A DNA stretch of 40,797 nt, from assembly GCF_000369005.1 (NCBI RefSeq), contig NZ_KB849766.1:1-40797 (forward strand), read 5' to 3'. This DNA is from Acinetobacter beijerinckii CIP 110307 (lineage in GTDB: Bacteria; Pseudomonadota; Gammaproteobacteria; Pseudomonadales; Moraxellaceae). Every line of letters starts with the position of its first letter. Within the stretch, counting starts at the first letter, position 1. The translations under genes and the position numbers were made by a program. The notes beneath the pieces are model-generated. The model worked only from the letters and a program-made list of their open reading frames with translations. It searched no databases and was not told the origin of the DNA. Below, piece by piece: positions 24,263 through 33,398 of the stretch.

Positions 24263-25555
24263 TTAATTTTCAATAATTTGTTGCTGCTTTGCAGCGTTTA
24301 ACCAGTCAGGAAATTCATCTAAAAGCAATTCATATAAACGATCATCTGAAACACTATCAATTCGATCTAAACTAAAAAAATTACAGTTATCAACTATTCG
24401 ACCTTTTAAATCATCTAATTTTTCTAAAGCCCCATAATCTCGCCCACCAATCCCCACAAACTGCCAAAAGATAGGTAACTTTGCAGCTTGGGTTAATATT
24501 TTTTGCATCTCTCTTCGACTACCTACGCCACCATCCGAAATAAAGAGCACAAAGGTAGGTATTTTATCTTTGAATTTTTGATAATAATCTATCACCGCTT
24601 CAATCGCAGGAATCTCTTGATTAAAACGAGCTCCAACTTGCCAATTTTTCCAACCTCGTTGGGTCGTGTTGATAAAATCGTTCACGTTACTTATTGTGAC
24701 TTCATCTAGCTGTGTTGTTTTTGCAGCGAAAGCCCAAGATTCGAAACTGCCGTCGTCATCAAAGTGAATCGCTAAAGGCATTAAGCGATTAACCACTTTC
24801 TGAACATCACCTCGGCGATACTGTCCATCCATTGAACCAGATGCGTCTAAAACCAAAGCAACACGAGCTGTTATGCCAAGTAAATTTTTCTTTTCTAACT
24901 GAACCATTGATTTTTTGGTCAGGTCAATAATCGAAGCATTGCCTGTTTTTTCTGCTTTTTCTAAAGACAATTTTTTCTTTAAATTAATGTTTGACTGTGG
25001 TGTTGATGATATTTGTGGAGCAGCTTCTTCGGCTACCTCACCACCAAAATATTGAATCAATGCGTCTAAACCCGCACTAAAACCCTGTCCATTTGCAGCT
25101 AATCGCCAAATATTATCTTTGCGATAAATTTCGATCAGCATTGCTGCACGTTCCTGATCGAACGTATGACCATCAAGCCTAAACTCAGCCACGACCTGCT
25201 GCTGTAAATTCAGGATTTGAACTGTGATCTGTTGTGTTTGCGACATTATTGCCTGACCATCAATCGCTGCGGTCATAACCAAATGTTGAATGACTTGCGG
25301 TAATTTTTCCAAATCAATCATAAAATGACTAGACTGGACTTGATTGTCTGTCAGTTGCACCGCTTGGCATGGTGTTTTAGGTTGATTATAGAACGTCATA
25401 TAACGCTCATCGCTTAATTTATATTGTGGATCTAAGCCAAAACTAGCGATATCTAAGGTGAAATTGGCTTGATATTGAATGTGAATATAAAAAGAATTTT
25501 GTCCTTGTAGAAGATCATCTAATTTAATTTTTTGCCCACGAATTAAGCTCAGCAT
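24263..25555 (-). CDS. terF: TerF: TerD-like plus von Willebrand A protein
   Basis: A 430-residue fusion. Residues 1-172 are a TerD-like domain in which the acidic calcium loop (GDN..GDGDDE) is gone, so it probably does not bind calcium in the TerD way. Residues of about 173-228 are a linker. Residues 229-430 are a von Willebrand A domain with a full MIDAS site: D-A-S-G-S-M (Asp237, Ser239, Ser241) and a later L-F-I-S-D-G-G-V-G-S. TerF is the vWA member of the Ter operon and may link Ter proteins to partners through a metal-dependent site. A 93-base gap with a hairpin separates it from terE. Confidence 0.85.
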   Translation of the reverse strand: MLSLIRGQKIKLDDLLQGQNSFYIHIQYQANFTLDIASFGLDPQYKLSDERYMTFYNQPKTPCQAVQLTDNQVQSSHFMIDLEKLPQVIQHLVMTAAIDGQAIMSQTQQITVQILNLQQQVVAEFRLDGHTFDQERAAMLIEIYRKDNIWRLAANGQGFSAGLDALIQYFGGEVAEEAAPQISSTPQSNINLKKKLSLEKAEKTGNASIIDLTKKSMVQLEKKNLLGITARVALVLDASGSMDGQYRRGDVQKVVNRLMPLAIHFDDDGSFESWAFAAKTTQLDEVTISNVNDFINTTQRGWKNWQVGARFNQEIPAIEAVIDYYQKFKDKIPTFVLFISDGGVGSRREMQKILTQAAKLPIFWQFVGIGGRDYGALEKLDDLKGRIVDNCNFFSLDRIDSVSDDRLYELLLDEFPDWLNAAKQQQIIEN

Positions 25556-25590
25556 ATTCTAAAATTGCCTATTTTTTCATTTATATTTAT

Positions 25591-25626
25591 ATAAATTTTA
25601 AGATGATGATACTTGAGTACCATCAT
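25591..25626 (-). terminator. Intercistronic hairpin between terE and terF
   Basis: On the leftward RNA, GATGATGGTAC pairs with GTATCATCATC (25616-25626 with 25601-25611; one G-U pair) around a UCAA loop, then TTAAAATTTA. The U-tract is weak, so partial termination or mRNA protection is more likely than a full stop. Confidence 0.45.
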
Positions 25627-25648
25627 CTATCACTAAATCATTTAATGA

Positions 25649-26224
25649 TTATACAGCCACACCAAAAGATGCTGCTAAAGGACCTAAACCACCAGCAAAA
25701 CCTTGACCAATAGCACGGAATTTCCATTCGCTACCATGTTTATATAATTCACCAAAGATCATCGCTGTTTCTGTACTGCTGTCTTCTGATAAATCATAAC
25801 GAGCAATTTCACTACCGCCTGCATCATTTAATACGCGGATATAAGCATCGCCAACTTGACCAAAGTTTTGATTACGACCTTGACCATCATAAATCGTTAC
25901 AGCAAAAATAATTTTTGCTACATCAGCAGGTACTTTAGTTAAATCAACACTTAGTGTCTCATCATCGCCAGCGCCTTCACCAGTACGGTTGTCACCGTTA
26001 TGTACAACTGAACCATCTGATGATTTTAAGTTGTTAAAGAAAATAAAATCATTGTCAGCACGTACTTTACCGCTTTCAGTGACAAGAAATGCAATCGCAT
26101 CCAAATCAAATGCTTGGCCATCAGTTACACGTGGATTCCAACCCAAACCAACTGTTGTTTTGGTGATTCCAGGTGCTTCTTTAGTTAAGCTAACATTTCC
26201 ACCTTTGGTTAGACTAATTGCCAT
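25649..26224 (-). CDS. terE: TerE, TerD-family protein
   Basis: A 191-residue protein closely following E. coli TerE: the start [18 protein letters not shown], then [21 protein letters not shown], the loop [13 protein letters not shown] (78-90), the late [19 protein letters not shown], and the ending LAASFGVAV. TerD-family domains bind calcium through the two acidic loops; the loop here has Ala where TerD has Asp (GEG-A-GDDE), which may weaken one contact. It is a paralogue of the terD product in this operon. A Shine-Dalgarno AGGGAG lies upstream. It follows the DUF475 gene by 84 bases. Confidence 0.9.
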   Translation of the reverse strand: MAISLTKGGNVSLTKEAPGITKTTVGLGWNPRVTDGQAFDLDAIAFLVTESGKVRADNDFIFFNNLKSSDGSVVHNGDNRTGEGAGDDETLSVDLTKVPADVAKIIFAVTIYDGQGRNQNFGQVGDAYIRVLNDAGGSEIARYDLSEDSSTETAMIFGELYKHGSEWKFRAIGQGFAGGLGPLAASFGVAV

Positions 26225-26308
26225 GAAATATACTCCCTATTCTACTATTGAATTAAATGATTACTTGCTATTTGATATAACAGATTTTATCTACTATATC
26301 TATATATT

Positions 26309-27385
26309 TTATGAAGATTTTGATTGTCGCTTTTCATAAGCAATCGATGAAAAAACTGCCCAAATGATAAATGCAACACCAATTAATCCTGTCACAACTT
26401 CAGGAACGTGACCGCCTGTACCTGTATACAGCATGATTGCAGCAAGCATACCAATAGCATACATTGCACCATGTTCTAAATATATGAATGCTTCTAAGGT
26501 ACCCTTTTCCACTAAATAAATGGTCATTGAACGGACAAACATAGCTCCAATTGCCAAACCAAGCATAATGATGACAACATCGGTAGTAATCGCAAATGCG
26601 CCAATTACACCATCAAAGCTGAAAGAAGCATCAAGTACTTCTAAATATAAAAAACCACCAATACCAGCTTTTACAATCGTACTTGAAGCGCCTGTTGCTT
26701 TCGATTCATTGTCTACAGTTTCTTCTGCTTGACTGCTTTCAAGTATATGCCCCAACGCCTGAACACCTACATAGACAACAATGCCCCAGATTCCAGCTAA
26801 AGTCACCACGAGTTTCGTTTCTACATTAACTAAACTCACCATAATCAGCAGTGCAATCATGGCAACAAATACAGACATTGCAGGAACATTAGCGAGATTC
26901 GCTAGTCTAGATTCTAACCAATGGAACCAATGGGTGTCTTTACCATCATCGAACAAGAAATTTAAAAATACGAGTAATAAAAACATCCCACCAAATGCAG
27001 CAATTTCAGCATGATGAGCTAGAAGTTTTTCTGAATACAGAACTGGATCATTCAAAGCCATTTTTACAACTTCGACCATTCCAATATCAGCAGTGATTGC
27101 AACAATCACAATTGGGAAAATTAAACGCATCCCAAAAACAGCGATAAGAATACCAACAGTTAAAAATATCTTTTTCCAGAACTCGTCCCAATGGCGTAAA
27201 ATCGATGCATTTACCACGGCATTATCAAAAGATAGAGAAACCTCCATCACTGCTAAGATTGCAGTAATCAACAACACCCGAAGCATGGATTGAATCCCTG
27301 CTTGCGGTCCATGGCTAAAACCCCACCAAGCAGATAAAGCCAAGCAGATTACAGTGAAAATAATTGAGAAACGAAAATGTTTCAT
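26309..27385 (-). CDS. DUF475 membrane protein of the TerC superfamily
   Basis: A 358-residue inner-membrane protein with about eight or nine hydrophobic segments. It shows the TerC-superfamily repeat: M-E-V-S-L-S-F-D-N-A-V-V-N near residues 47-59, and a second copy L-E-V-L-D-A-S-F-S-F-D-G-V-I-G in the C-terminal half. The paired acidic residues inside membrane helices are thought to carry a metal ion, and relatives (MeeY/YkoY, Alx) export manganese. It takes the place TerC holds in classic ter operons, between terD and terE, but its sequence is of the DUF475 type rather than true TerC. An AGAGGC Shine-Dalgarno precedes the ATG. Confidence 0.82.
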   Translation of the reverse strand: MKHFRFSIIFTVICLALSAWWGFSHGPQAGIQSMLRVLLITAILAVMEVSLSFDNAVVNASILRHWDEFWKKIFLTVGILIAVFGMRLIFPIVIVAITADIGMVEVVKMALNDPVLYSEKLLAHHAEIAAFGGMFLLLVFLNFLFDDGKDTHWFHWLESRLANLANVPAMSVFVAMIALLIMVSLVNVETKLVVTLAGIWGIVVYVGVQALGHILESSQAEETVDNESKATGASSTIVKAGIGGFLYLEVLDASFSFDGVIGAFAITTDVVIIMLGLAIGAMFVRSMTIYLVEKGTLEAFIYLEHGAMYAIGMLAAIMLYTGTGGHVPEVVTGLIGVAFIIWAVFSSIAYEKRQSKSS

Positions 27386-27428
27386 TGTGCCTCTTTAGAT
27401 AAGAATCTTATCATCATGATTTTTAAAA

Positions 27429-28007
27429 TTAACCGACTTGGATTCCATATTGCTGGCACATTGCAGCAAGTCCACCAGAATAACCTTGTCCAACCGCTTT
27501 AAATTTCCATTCACCGTTATGACGATAAACTTCACCGAAAACCATTGCTGTTTCTGTTGAATAATCTTCTGCAAGATCAAATCGGACAACTTCCACATTT
27601 GTATCTTTATTTACGACACGAATAAATGCATTGGCAATTTGACCGAAGTTTTGTCCACGTGTTTGAGCATCATGAATAGTGACTGTAATCGCAACTTTTT
27701 CAATCTCAGGAGACACTTTAGATAAATCAACCAATAAGGTTTCATCATCACCATCACCTTGCCCAGAGCGGTTATCACCTGTATGTTCAACTGAATGATC
27801 TTGTGATTTAAGTTGATTATAAAAAATAAAATCATGATCACCGCGAACTTTACCAGTTGCAGTTAATAAAAACGCACTCGCATCCAAGTCAAATGCGGCA
27901 CCGTCAGTGGCACGCTCATCCCAGCCTAATCCAATTAAAATACGAACTAAGTTTGGATCTGTCTTACTTAAGGAAAGATTTCCACCTTTATTTAAACTAA
28001 TTGCCAT
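27429..28007 (-). CDS. terD: TerD
   Basis: A 192-residue protein very close to E. coli TerD: M-A-I-S-L-N-K-G-G-N-L-S-L-S-K-T, then GLGWDERATDGAAFDLDASAF, and the complete calcium loop GDNRSGQGDGDDE (77-89). It also has I-H-D-A-Q-T-R-G-Q-N-F-G-Q and the ending M-C-Q-Q-Y-G-I-Q. TerD is a cytosolic calcium-binding scaffold of the tellurite/stress system; it is thought to act at the inner face of the membrane with TerC. A Shine-Dalgarno GAGGAG is present. A hairpin in the 108-base gap from terA may reset its expression relative to upstream genes. Confidence 0.92.
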   Translation of the reverse strand: MAISLNKGGNLSLSKTDPNLVRILIGLGWDERATDGAAFDLDASAFLLTATGKVRGDHDFIFYNQLKSQDHSVEHTGDNRSGQGDGDDETLLVDLSKVSPEIEKVAITVTIHDAQTRGQNFGQIANAFIRVVNKDTNVEVVRFDLAEDYSTETAMVFGEVYRHNGEWKFKAVGQGYSGGLAAMCQQYGIQVG

Positions 28008-28054
28008 TTTGTCTATTCTCCTCGATTGAAGTTTATAATTAGTTTCTACACTAC

Positions 28055-28104
28055 AAAAAATATAAGCTTAATTTTTAAAGGATTTTTCAATATAAAATTA
28101 AGCT
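28055..28104 (-). terminator. Intercistronic hairpin between terA and terD
   Basis: The arms AGCTTAATTTT (28065-28075) and AAAATTAAGCT (28094-28104) form a perfect 11-bp inverted repeat with an 18-base loop. Read leftward, it is followed by TATATTTTTT, so it can act as a partial terminator or attenuator before terD. Confidence 0.5.
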
Positions 28105-28115
28105 AAATTTTAATT

Positions 28116-29300
28116 TTATTTGCTACCTGCAACCCAACGTAATCCAAAATTAAAGGCTTGATCTAACTCTTTATGACCTTTCACATATTGAACATGTCTT
28201 CGTACTTCTATATTTCCCTTTTGATTCATCAATTCAACGATTCCACACATACCTAATGGTTGCCCTTCAGTCAAACGAATTTCAATAGGCGGTTGTTCTG
28301 GAACATATATGGTCACAACAGCATCCGTTTCAGCCCAGTTTGGAACACCTTGATATATAAAAGCGAAAATCACAACACGATGAATTTGATCCCAATTTCT
28401 CCCATTTATTCGCAGCCATTCCCCTGTTTGCAATGCTCCAGTACGATCATCATCAGATAACTGAATATATGGAAATGTTTGGAATTTCCCAAAACAATCA
28501 CCGAGTGCCTGAACCACAGATTTTGTTCCATCTTGCATTTCAAACAGACACCCTAAATCAAGATCAATGTTTTTGCCTTGATTCAGCATTTTGTCAAAGA
28601 AACTTTTTTGTTTTGTAGCAGTTTTTTGGTTCCAATTTAGATTAATTTTAATTTCACCGAAAGTTTGATCTTTTTTTGTTAAGTTAATCCTATTGTTTTG
28701 TTTATCTAAACTAATCTTACTTAAACTTAATTTCTCAGGTTTTGGCGGTACTGGAGCAGTTTGTACAGCAGGTGGTGCATCACTAATCTCCACACCAAAG
28801 TATTCTGACAATGGTTTTAATCCACCATTAAAACCCTGATTCACAAAACGGAATTTCCAAGATTCTTTATAGCGATAAACTTCTGCCAAAATTAAGGCTT
28901 TTTCAGTTTTTTCTGCACTTTTAATATCTGCTGTGGCAGACAATTGACCATTTTCCCACAGCTCAATCTGAATATCCTGAACTGCATTGATGGTTAGGTT
29001 ACCGTCAATTGCAGCACAAAACGAAACTTTGCTGATTTCAGCTTCTAATGAGTGGGTATTGACATTAAATTGGGCTAAGTAAGGCGTCTTATGCGTGGAT
29101 TCTAGCAATTCCACACTACGATTTGGCGTTTGCTTTTGTCCATAAAAAATCATATCCGCATCACCGCGCACCTTAGCTTGAGCATTAAGAATATATGCAC
29201 TCATATCCAAACTTATTTGTTCGGGCATCGCCGTCTTTATTTTTATTTGAATCTCGGGCTGTGTTAAAGCTAAATTCGCCCCAGTAATTAATTGTTGCAT
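28116..29300 (-). CDS. terA: TerA, double TerD-like protein
   Basis: A 394-residue protein. Residues 1-172 form a TerD-like domain (S-A-Y-I-L-N-A-Q-A-K-V-R-G-D-A-D-M-I-F-Y matches TerD) but without the GDN..GDDE calcium loop. A proline-rich linker (about 176-190) follows. Residues of about 195-394 are the TerA-type C-terminal domain, with L-D-L-G-C-L-F-E-M-Q-D-G, L-S-D-D-D-R-T-G, and the final G-H-K-E-L-D-Q-A-F-N-F-G. Length matches TerA (about 385 residues). It begins the Ter block, 72 bases after the CitE-like gene, with GAGGG upstream. Confidence 0.87.
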   Translation of the reverse strand: MQQLITGANLALTQPEIQIKIKTAMPEQISLDMSAYILNAQAKVRGDADMIFYGQKQTPNRSVELLESTHKTPYLAQFNVNTHSLEAEISKVSFCAAIDGNLTINAVQDIQIELWENGQLSATADIKSAEKTEKALILAEVYRYKESWKFRFVNQGFNGGLKPLSEYFGVEISDAPPAVQTAPVPPKPEKLSLSKISLDKQNNRINLTKKDQTFGEIKINLNWNQKTATKQKSFFDKMLNQGKNIDLDLGCLFEMQDGTKSVVQALGDCFGKFQTFPYIQLSDDDRTGALQTGEWLRINGRNWDQIHRVVIFAFIYQGVPNWAETDAVVTIYVPEQPPIEIRLTEGQPLGMCGIVELMNQKGNIEVRRHVQYVKGHKELDQAFNFGLRWVAGSK

Positions 29301-29372
29301 TGCGATACCCTCGTTTATCTTATTTGAATTACTTTTAAATGAAATTTAATTATTTTCATATCACAACGAATA

Positions 29373-30257
29373 CTAGATTTTTAAACCAAAAACTTTAGCT
29401 CGCTCCAAAATTCGTTCTGCCCAATGTTTATGTGTCGCAGGTTCAAGCATAGAACCATGACATGCAAAAACGGCCTGTGCATCTTGATTTAAAATATCTT
29501 GTGCTTGTTTCAATTCAATTTCATTGACTTGAAAAGCTTGATGCACAATCGGAATCTGTGCTGGATGAATAATGGTTTTACCAGATAAACCATGTTGAAT
29601 ATCTAAGTACAATTCATCTTGCAATAATTTAACTTGGCTAAAGTGTTCACATACAGGCGCACTTAAAGAAAATCCATGTGGCAAAAACTGACCAGCTAAA
29701 TTTGAAATTAAAGTCCCAATTGGTGTTTGATATAAAGTCATGTCATTTGGGCGACGTAATGCCAAACAATTTAATAAATCATTACCGCCTATCCGCAAGA
29801 CCAATACAGGATGAAACTGTTGTTGTAAAGCTTGCCTTAATTCCTTCATCGCTCCCATATCAAATGTATCAGGCGTTTCTAAGGTCGGCATCAGTTTTAA
29901 ATCAGATGATAAAATAGCATGCCATTGATTCAAATTAGATAAGCCAAATTTAGGCAAGACCATACCATCTAATAACTGAATCTCTGCCCACTGCATCAAT
30001 TCTTCTGCCATTTCTAAATGACGAGGACGAATAAATAACTGTGGATGCTGTAAGTTTCTTTGATTCTGTTGTAAATGTTGCAATAATTTTTTTAAATTCT
30101 CTTTTGCAAATTCAACATCATGCTCGACAACGGCATCTTCTAAACATAATACAACTGAACGTAATTCAGGATATTTTTCACCATTCACCACCTGCCATAA
30201 ATCTGGTCGCGTGGCTGGCATGTATAATGTTGCCCCCAATGACAATGCAGATAACAT
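29373..30257 (-). CDS. HpcH/HpaI (CitE-like) lyase of the Ter biosynthetic block
   Basis: A 294-residue TIM-barrel protein of the citrate-lyase-beta/HpcH aldolase family. Seen are L-C-L-E-D-A-V, F-I-R-P-R-H, L-P-K-F, L-E-T-P, and G-K-T-I-I-H-P-A-Q-I, which correspond to the strands that bind magnesium and an acyl-CoA or oxoacid. The usual metal-binding segment reads R-I-G-G-N-D-L. It probably cleaves or forms a C-C bond in the unknown small molecule made by this gene set. Its ATG lies one base after the stop of the StiP-like gene (TAA-T-ATG), so translation is coupled. Substrate unknown. Confidence 0.8.
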   Translation of the reverse strand: MLSALSLGATLYMPATRPDLWQVVNGEKYPELRSVVLCLEDAVVEHDVEFAKENLKKLLQHLQQNQRNLQHPQLFIRPRHLEMAEELMQWAEIQLLDGMVLPKFGLSNLNQWHAILSSDLKLMPTLETPDTFDMGAMKELRQALQQQFHPVLVLRIGGNDLLNCLALRRPNDMTLYQTPIGTLISNLAGQFLPHGFSLSAPVCEHFSQVKLLQDELYLDIQHGLSGKTIIHPAQIPIVHQAFQVNEIELKQAQDILNQDAQAVFACHGSMLEPATHKHWAERILERAKVFGLKI

Positions 30258-30258
30258 A

Positions 30259-31410
30259 TTAATTTTTCCCTAATTTTTGAATTAATGTAATGGCACGATA
30301 GGGTGCAATTTGATCACCAACGACTTTGGTTGGTGTCTGGGTAATATCCGTAAGATGGCGTAATAAAGCAGTGTCAGCATCATCGGCATCTCGCAATAGC
30401 ACCAGATCAGGCACACGGCGTAAAATTGCACGTGTTGCTTCTGCAATACTCGGCTTAATTCGATTTAAATTAGTGATCTGATATTGCTGTGCCAAGTCTT
30501 GAATCACTTGCTGGCTTTGTTGCTGTTGTTTTTGCCGTTGTGTTTCTGTCCAAACGGCATTCGGTTGAACTGCACATTGACGGCGAATTTGATTAATTTT
30601 TTTAATAAATTGTTGTGATTGATCAAACTTTTCTAGCTGAGTATATTCAATACAACTATGCCATTGGTCAATATTTTGCGCATTAATCTCTTCAGCTTTG
30701 AGTGGTTCACCTTCACAAATCGTTCGTGAAATTAGCCCTGAAATCGTTGAACCCAACACCCCAGATGGAATCAACCAATCATCACCACTGGCAGCCAACC
30801 ATGCACAGCCGCCAATATCAGCTAATACAACTAATGGCAGTGGCCGATTGGCAAAACGAGGATCATCTCCTAAGCTACGCTGTAATTCTTGTCGAATTGC
30901 ACCTTTACCTGTCCAACCATCTACAAACACAATGGATTGATGCCCATGCTTGGCAACAATGGTTTCTAATGCTGCAAAATCAATCCCACGATCACGAAGA
31001 ATACTTACCCCATAATGGATACAAGGACGACCCAAATCTTGTAAAGCATGATAAAGCAACACCCCTAAAGGTACGCCCGCACGAACAAAACTGACTAATA
31101 CAATTGGCTCAACAAATTGCGTTGCTAAAGTTTGAGCCAACTGTTGTACATTCTCCGCCAAACGTTGCTGCCCTTGTTGCAAAGCATTTTCATACAGTAC
31201 TAAATGACGTTCAGAAGGAGCATTTTCCTGACTAATCATTTGAGAATAGTGTTTTTGCCCAGACTGAATTAAATGTTCTTTCTCTACAGTATCCGTTGCT
31301 TGAATATGGGTACGACGCAATAAGAAGATTACTTGCTCAGGTAAATAACTACCACTAAACCCTTGCTTTGAAATCAATTCACTGGCTTGTTGCTTATTGA
31401 TAATCGCCAT
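30259..31410 (-). CDS. StiP-like protein: PRTase-type domain plus PELOTA-like RNA-binding domain
   Basis: A 383-residue protein from ATG 31410 (AAGAAGGG just upstream). Residues of about 20-290 are related to phosphoribosyltransferases, with a PRPP-loop-like V-F-V-D-G-W-T-G-K-G-A-I (161-172). The last 70 residues or so (I-K-P-S-I-A-E-A-T-R-A-I-L onward) match the PELOTA/L7Ae-like domain described for Ter-linked proteins. Databases label this family as cysteine protease StiP, but I see no convincing protease triad, and a transferase role is more plausible. It overlaps the HAD gene by 17 bases. It belongs to the predicted nucleoside-like metabolite pathway. Confidence 0.75.
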   Translation of the reverse strand: MAIINKQQASELISKQGFSGSYLPEQVIFLLRRTHIQATDTVEKEHLIQSGQKHYSQMISQENAPSERHLVLYENALQQGQQRLAENVQQLAQTLATQFVEPIVLVSFVRAGVPLGVLLYHALQDLGRPCIHYGVSILRDRGIDFAALETIVAKHGHQSIVFVDGWTGKGAIRQELQRSLGDDPRFANRPLPLVVLADIGGCAWLAASGDDWLIPSGVLGSTISGLISRTICEGEPLKAEEINAQNIDQWHSCIEYTQLEKFDQSQQFIKKINQIRRQCAVQPNAVWTETQRQKQQQQSQQVIQDLAQQYQITNLNRIKPSIAEATRAILRRVPDLVLLRDADDADTALLRHLTDITQTPTKVVGDQIAPYRAITLIQKLGKN

Positions 31411-32212
31411 AATACCCTTCTTGTGCATATTGTTGAGCCAAGTTATGTTTGACCCAACGATTCAATTGGCTATGATTCGGCATGCCCCACCAATCGCATA
31501 AATTTAAAAATTCAACATCAGATAAACTATCACCAAAACCTAAAATACTACGTTGTGGCACATCTAGTTGCTGTAATAAGAATTTTGCAGCATTAGCTTT
31601 ACTGACAGGTTTTGGGATAAACGCCAAATTATTACCATTCAAATGAAAATAAAACCCATCTAATAATTCATCACTCAAACTATTCAATAGTTCTGGTAAA
31701 AAATTCGGCGCATACGGATTGTCATTTTCAGTATTTTGCTTGGCAACAAGATACAGCCCCAAACCTTGTTCTTCAACGATCCATGTCCGAATTGAGCCAA
31801 AGTCAACTGCTTGTTGGATAACTTGCATCAAAGCTTGCAATCGTGCTTTGTAAGGCAGTAGAACCTGCTGCATTTGTGAATGCCAATCTCGGTTAATTGA
31901 CAGATCGGCATTTAAAACAGTTCCACCATGAGAACATACAGCACCGTACTGAAATGGCAAATGGACGCGAGATAGTGCTTCTGCACTACGCGCCGTCACA
32001 GGGATCACATGTGTACTTTGTAATAACCACTGCACAAAATGTTGTTGCACAGGATTCATATACGCCAAAGCCTGCCCATTTTTATCAGTCGTTGCCATTT
32101 TAAAGTCAGGTTGAGGTGTAATCCGTCGATGTGTTTGGAACAAAGTATCATCCAAATCAACCAACATAATGGGAGCTAAAACGGGAGTTGAACTTAATAA
32201 AAAATCAGTCAT
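31394..32212 (-). CDS. HAD-superfamily phosphatase of the Ter biosynthetic block
   Basis: About 272 residues from ATG 32212; the frame also opens at TTG 32224, directly after the upstream stop, and neither start has a good Shine-Dalgarno. The nucleophile motif M-L-V-D-L-D-D-T-L-F has Asp19 and Asp21, V-I-P-V-T-A-R-S supplies motif II, and G-F-G-D-S-L-S-D-V-E-F gives the acidic motif near the C-terminus. The cap insertion is of the Cof/sucrose-phosphatase kind. It likely removes a phosphate from an intermediate made by the neighbouring phosphoribosyltransferases. Its 3' end overlaps the StiP-like gene. Confidence 0.8.
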   Translation of the reverse strand: MTDFLLSSTPVLAPIMLVDLDDTLFQTHRRITPQPDFKMATTDKNGQALAYMNPVQQHFVQWLLQSTHVIPVTARSAEALSRVHLPFQYGAVCSHGGTVLNADLSINRDWHSQMQQVLLPYKARLQALMQVIQQAVDFGSIRTWIVEEQGLGLYLVAKQNTENDNPYAPNFLPELLNSLSDELLDGFYFHLNGNNLAFIPKPVSKANAAKFLLQQLDVPQRSILGFGDSLSDVEFLNLCDWWGMPNHSQLNRWVKHNLAQQYAQEGYYGDYQ

Positions 32213-32224
32213 AAAAACATACAA

Positions 32225-33343
32225 TTAAGAAATATGGTGAGGGTAATCTACAGCACTAATCACTTCAGCATTTGGCAATGCAGCTAATAATTCGGTCGCC
32301 ACTGAGTCTTTTGTCGTTTCAACCGTAATAAGGATACGATCATAATCTAATGGTTTGATATTGTAGACAAAGTTTTGAATACCGAGGCCATAGTTATCCG
32401 AAAATGCCAACGCCGATTGAATCGCATGTCCTTCTGCGATTGGCGAACGTGTAATTGCGCTGAATTTCACATCAGCACCTTGTTGGTGTAAATGTTCTGC
32501 CAATAAAAAAGAAGACCAAACATATTCACCACTGCCTAAAACCAAGATTCGTTCTTGTGCTTGAGCAGAGAGTCGAATATGTGCAGTCGTATCCTTCACT
32601 GGTAAGCGTCCCCATGTCGGTTGCGCTAAAGCTTCAAATTCACCAAATGCAATCGTATCGACTTTTGGCATCTCAATTTTTTTTGGATTTTCAGCATCTT
32701 GCCATTGCCATGTGCCAGTCATCAACGCCACAGATTCACACTCTAGACCTGAAATATGAATCCCTGATGACCAATCCGCTAAAGTTGCAGTCACCACATG
32801 CGAAATCTCATTTAAACCTGCATTCTGCAAAGCTGAGATGAGATTAATAAAGGTTTTCCCTGTCGAAGCTTCATCATCAACGAGAACAATACTCTTACTC
32901 GCTAATATCTGAGCATGAATTTCTGGATCAGCAGAGCTATATAACAGTTGATCTTGCGCATGACTGTGCTCTTCTAAAAACCGAACGAGTAATGGCGCGT
33001 CTGCCACAGGATGTCGTGTGGTTGTGACATACAAAGCATCAGGATATTGTCGTTGTAACACCTGATGAACACCAGCTCCCAAACCAACGGCGGTTTCTGC
33101 CATCCCAATCACCAAAACAGGTTCAGGTAAATTCGCAGGAACTTGTTGCGCTAAATCAGTAAAGGCTTGGCGAATAATCACAGGGCTCACGGGAATATGC
33201 CGACCCAATACTTTTGATACAAATAAAAAAGCACGTTTTGGGTTAATACGTTCGGCAAAACCTAATAAATCTTGCCATTGCCATACATTATCTTTGCTAG
33301 GTTGTAAGGTTAATGTACCGCGCTGCAATTCAATCTTAATCAT
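32225..33343 (-). CDS. Phosphoribosyltransferase with TRSP domain
   Basis: A 372-residue protein. The N-terminal two-thirds is a type I phosphoribosyltransferase fold with the PRPP-binding loop V-L-V-D-D-E-A-S-T-G-K-T (153-164). The C-terminal domain contains the Thr-Arg-Ser-Pro motif (298-301) that names the TRSP domain. Such proteins occur almost only in Ter-linked clusters, where they are proposed to make a ribosylated, nucleoside-like compound. It lies between the ATP-grasp and HAD genes; the HAD frame follows at once. Acceptor substrate unknown. Confidence 0.8.
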   Translation of the reverse strand: MIKIELQRGTLTLQPSKDNVWQWQDLLGFAERINPKRAFLFVSKVLGRHIPVSPVIIRQAFTDLAQQVPANLPEPVLVIGMAETAVGLGAGVHQVLQRQYPDALYVTTTRHPVADAPLLVRFLEEHSHAQDQLLYSSADPEIHAQILASKSIVLVDDEASTGKTFINLISALQNAGLNEISHVVTATLADWSSGIHISGLECESVALMTGTWQWQDAENPKKIEMPKVDTIAFGEFEALAQPTWGRLPVKDTTAHIRLSAQAQERILVLGSGEYVWSSFLLAEHLHQQGADVKFSAITRSPIAEGHAIQSALAFSDNYGLGIQNFVYNIKPLDYDRILITVETTKDSVATELLAALPNAEVISAVDYPHHIS

Positions 33344-33398
33344 AAAGCTTTTTCATTCAAATCAGTAAAAAGGTATATTTAGCGATCAAATCTGGAAG

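Noticed and set aside
25989..26339. Plus-strand open frame of 116 residues spanning the start of terE
   Set aside because: Opposes the terE coding frame and its Shine-Dalgarno; no recognisable domain.
27386..27428. yybP-ykoY manganese riboswitch or Fur box upstream of the DUF475 gene
   Set aside because: Only 43 bases are available, far too short for the riboswitch. The GATAAG-AAT-CTTATC palindrome (27397-27411) does not fit the Fur pattern.
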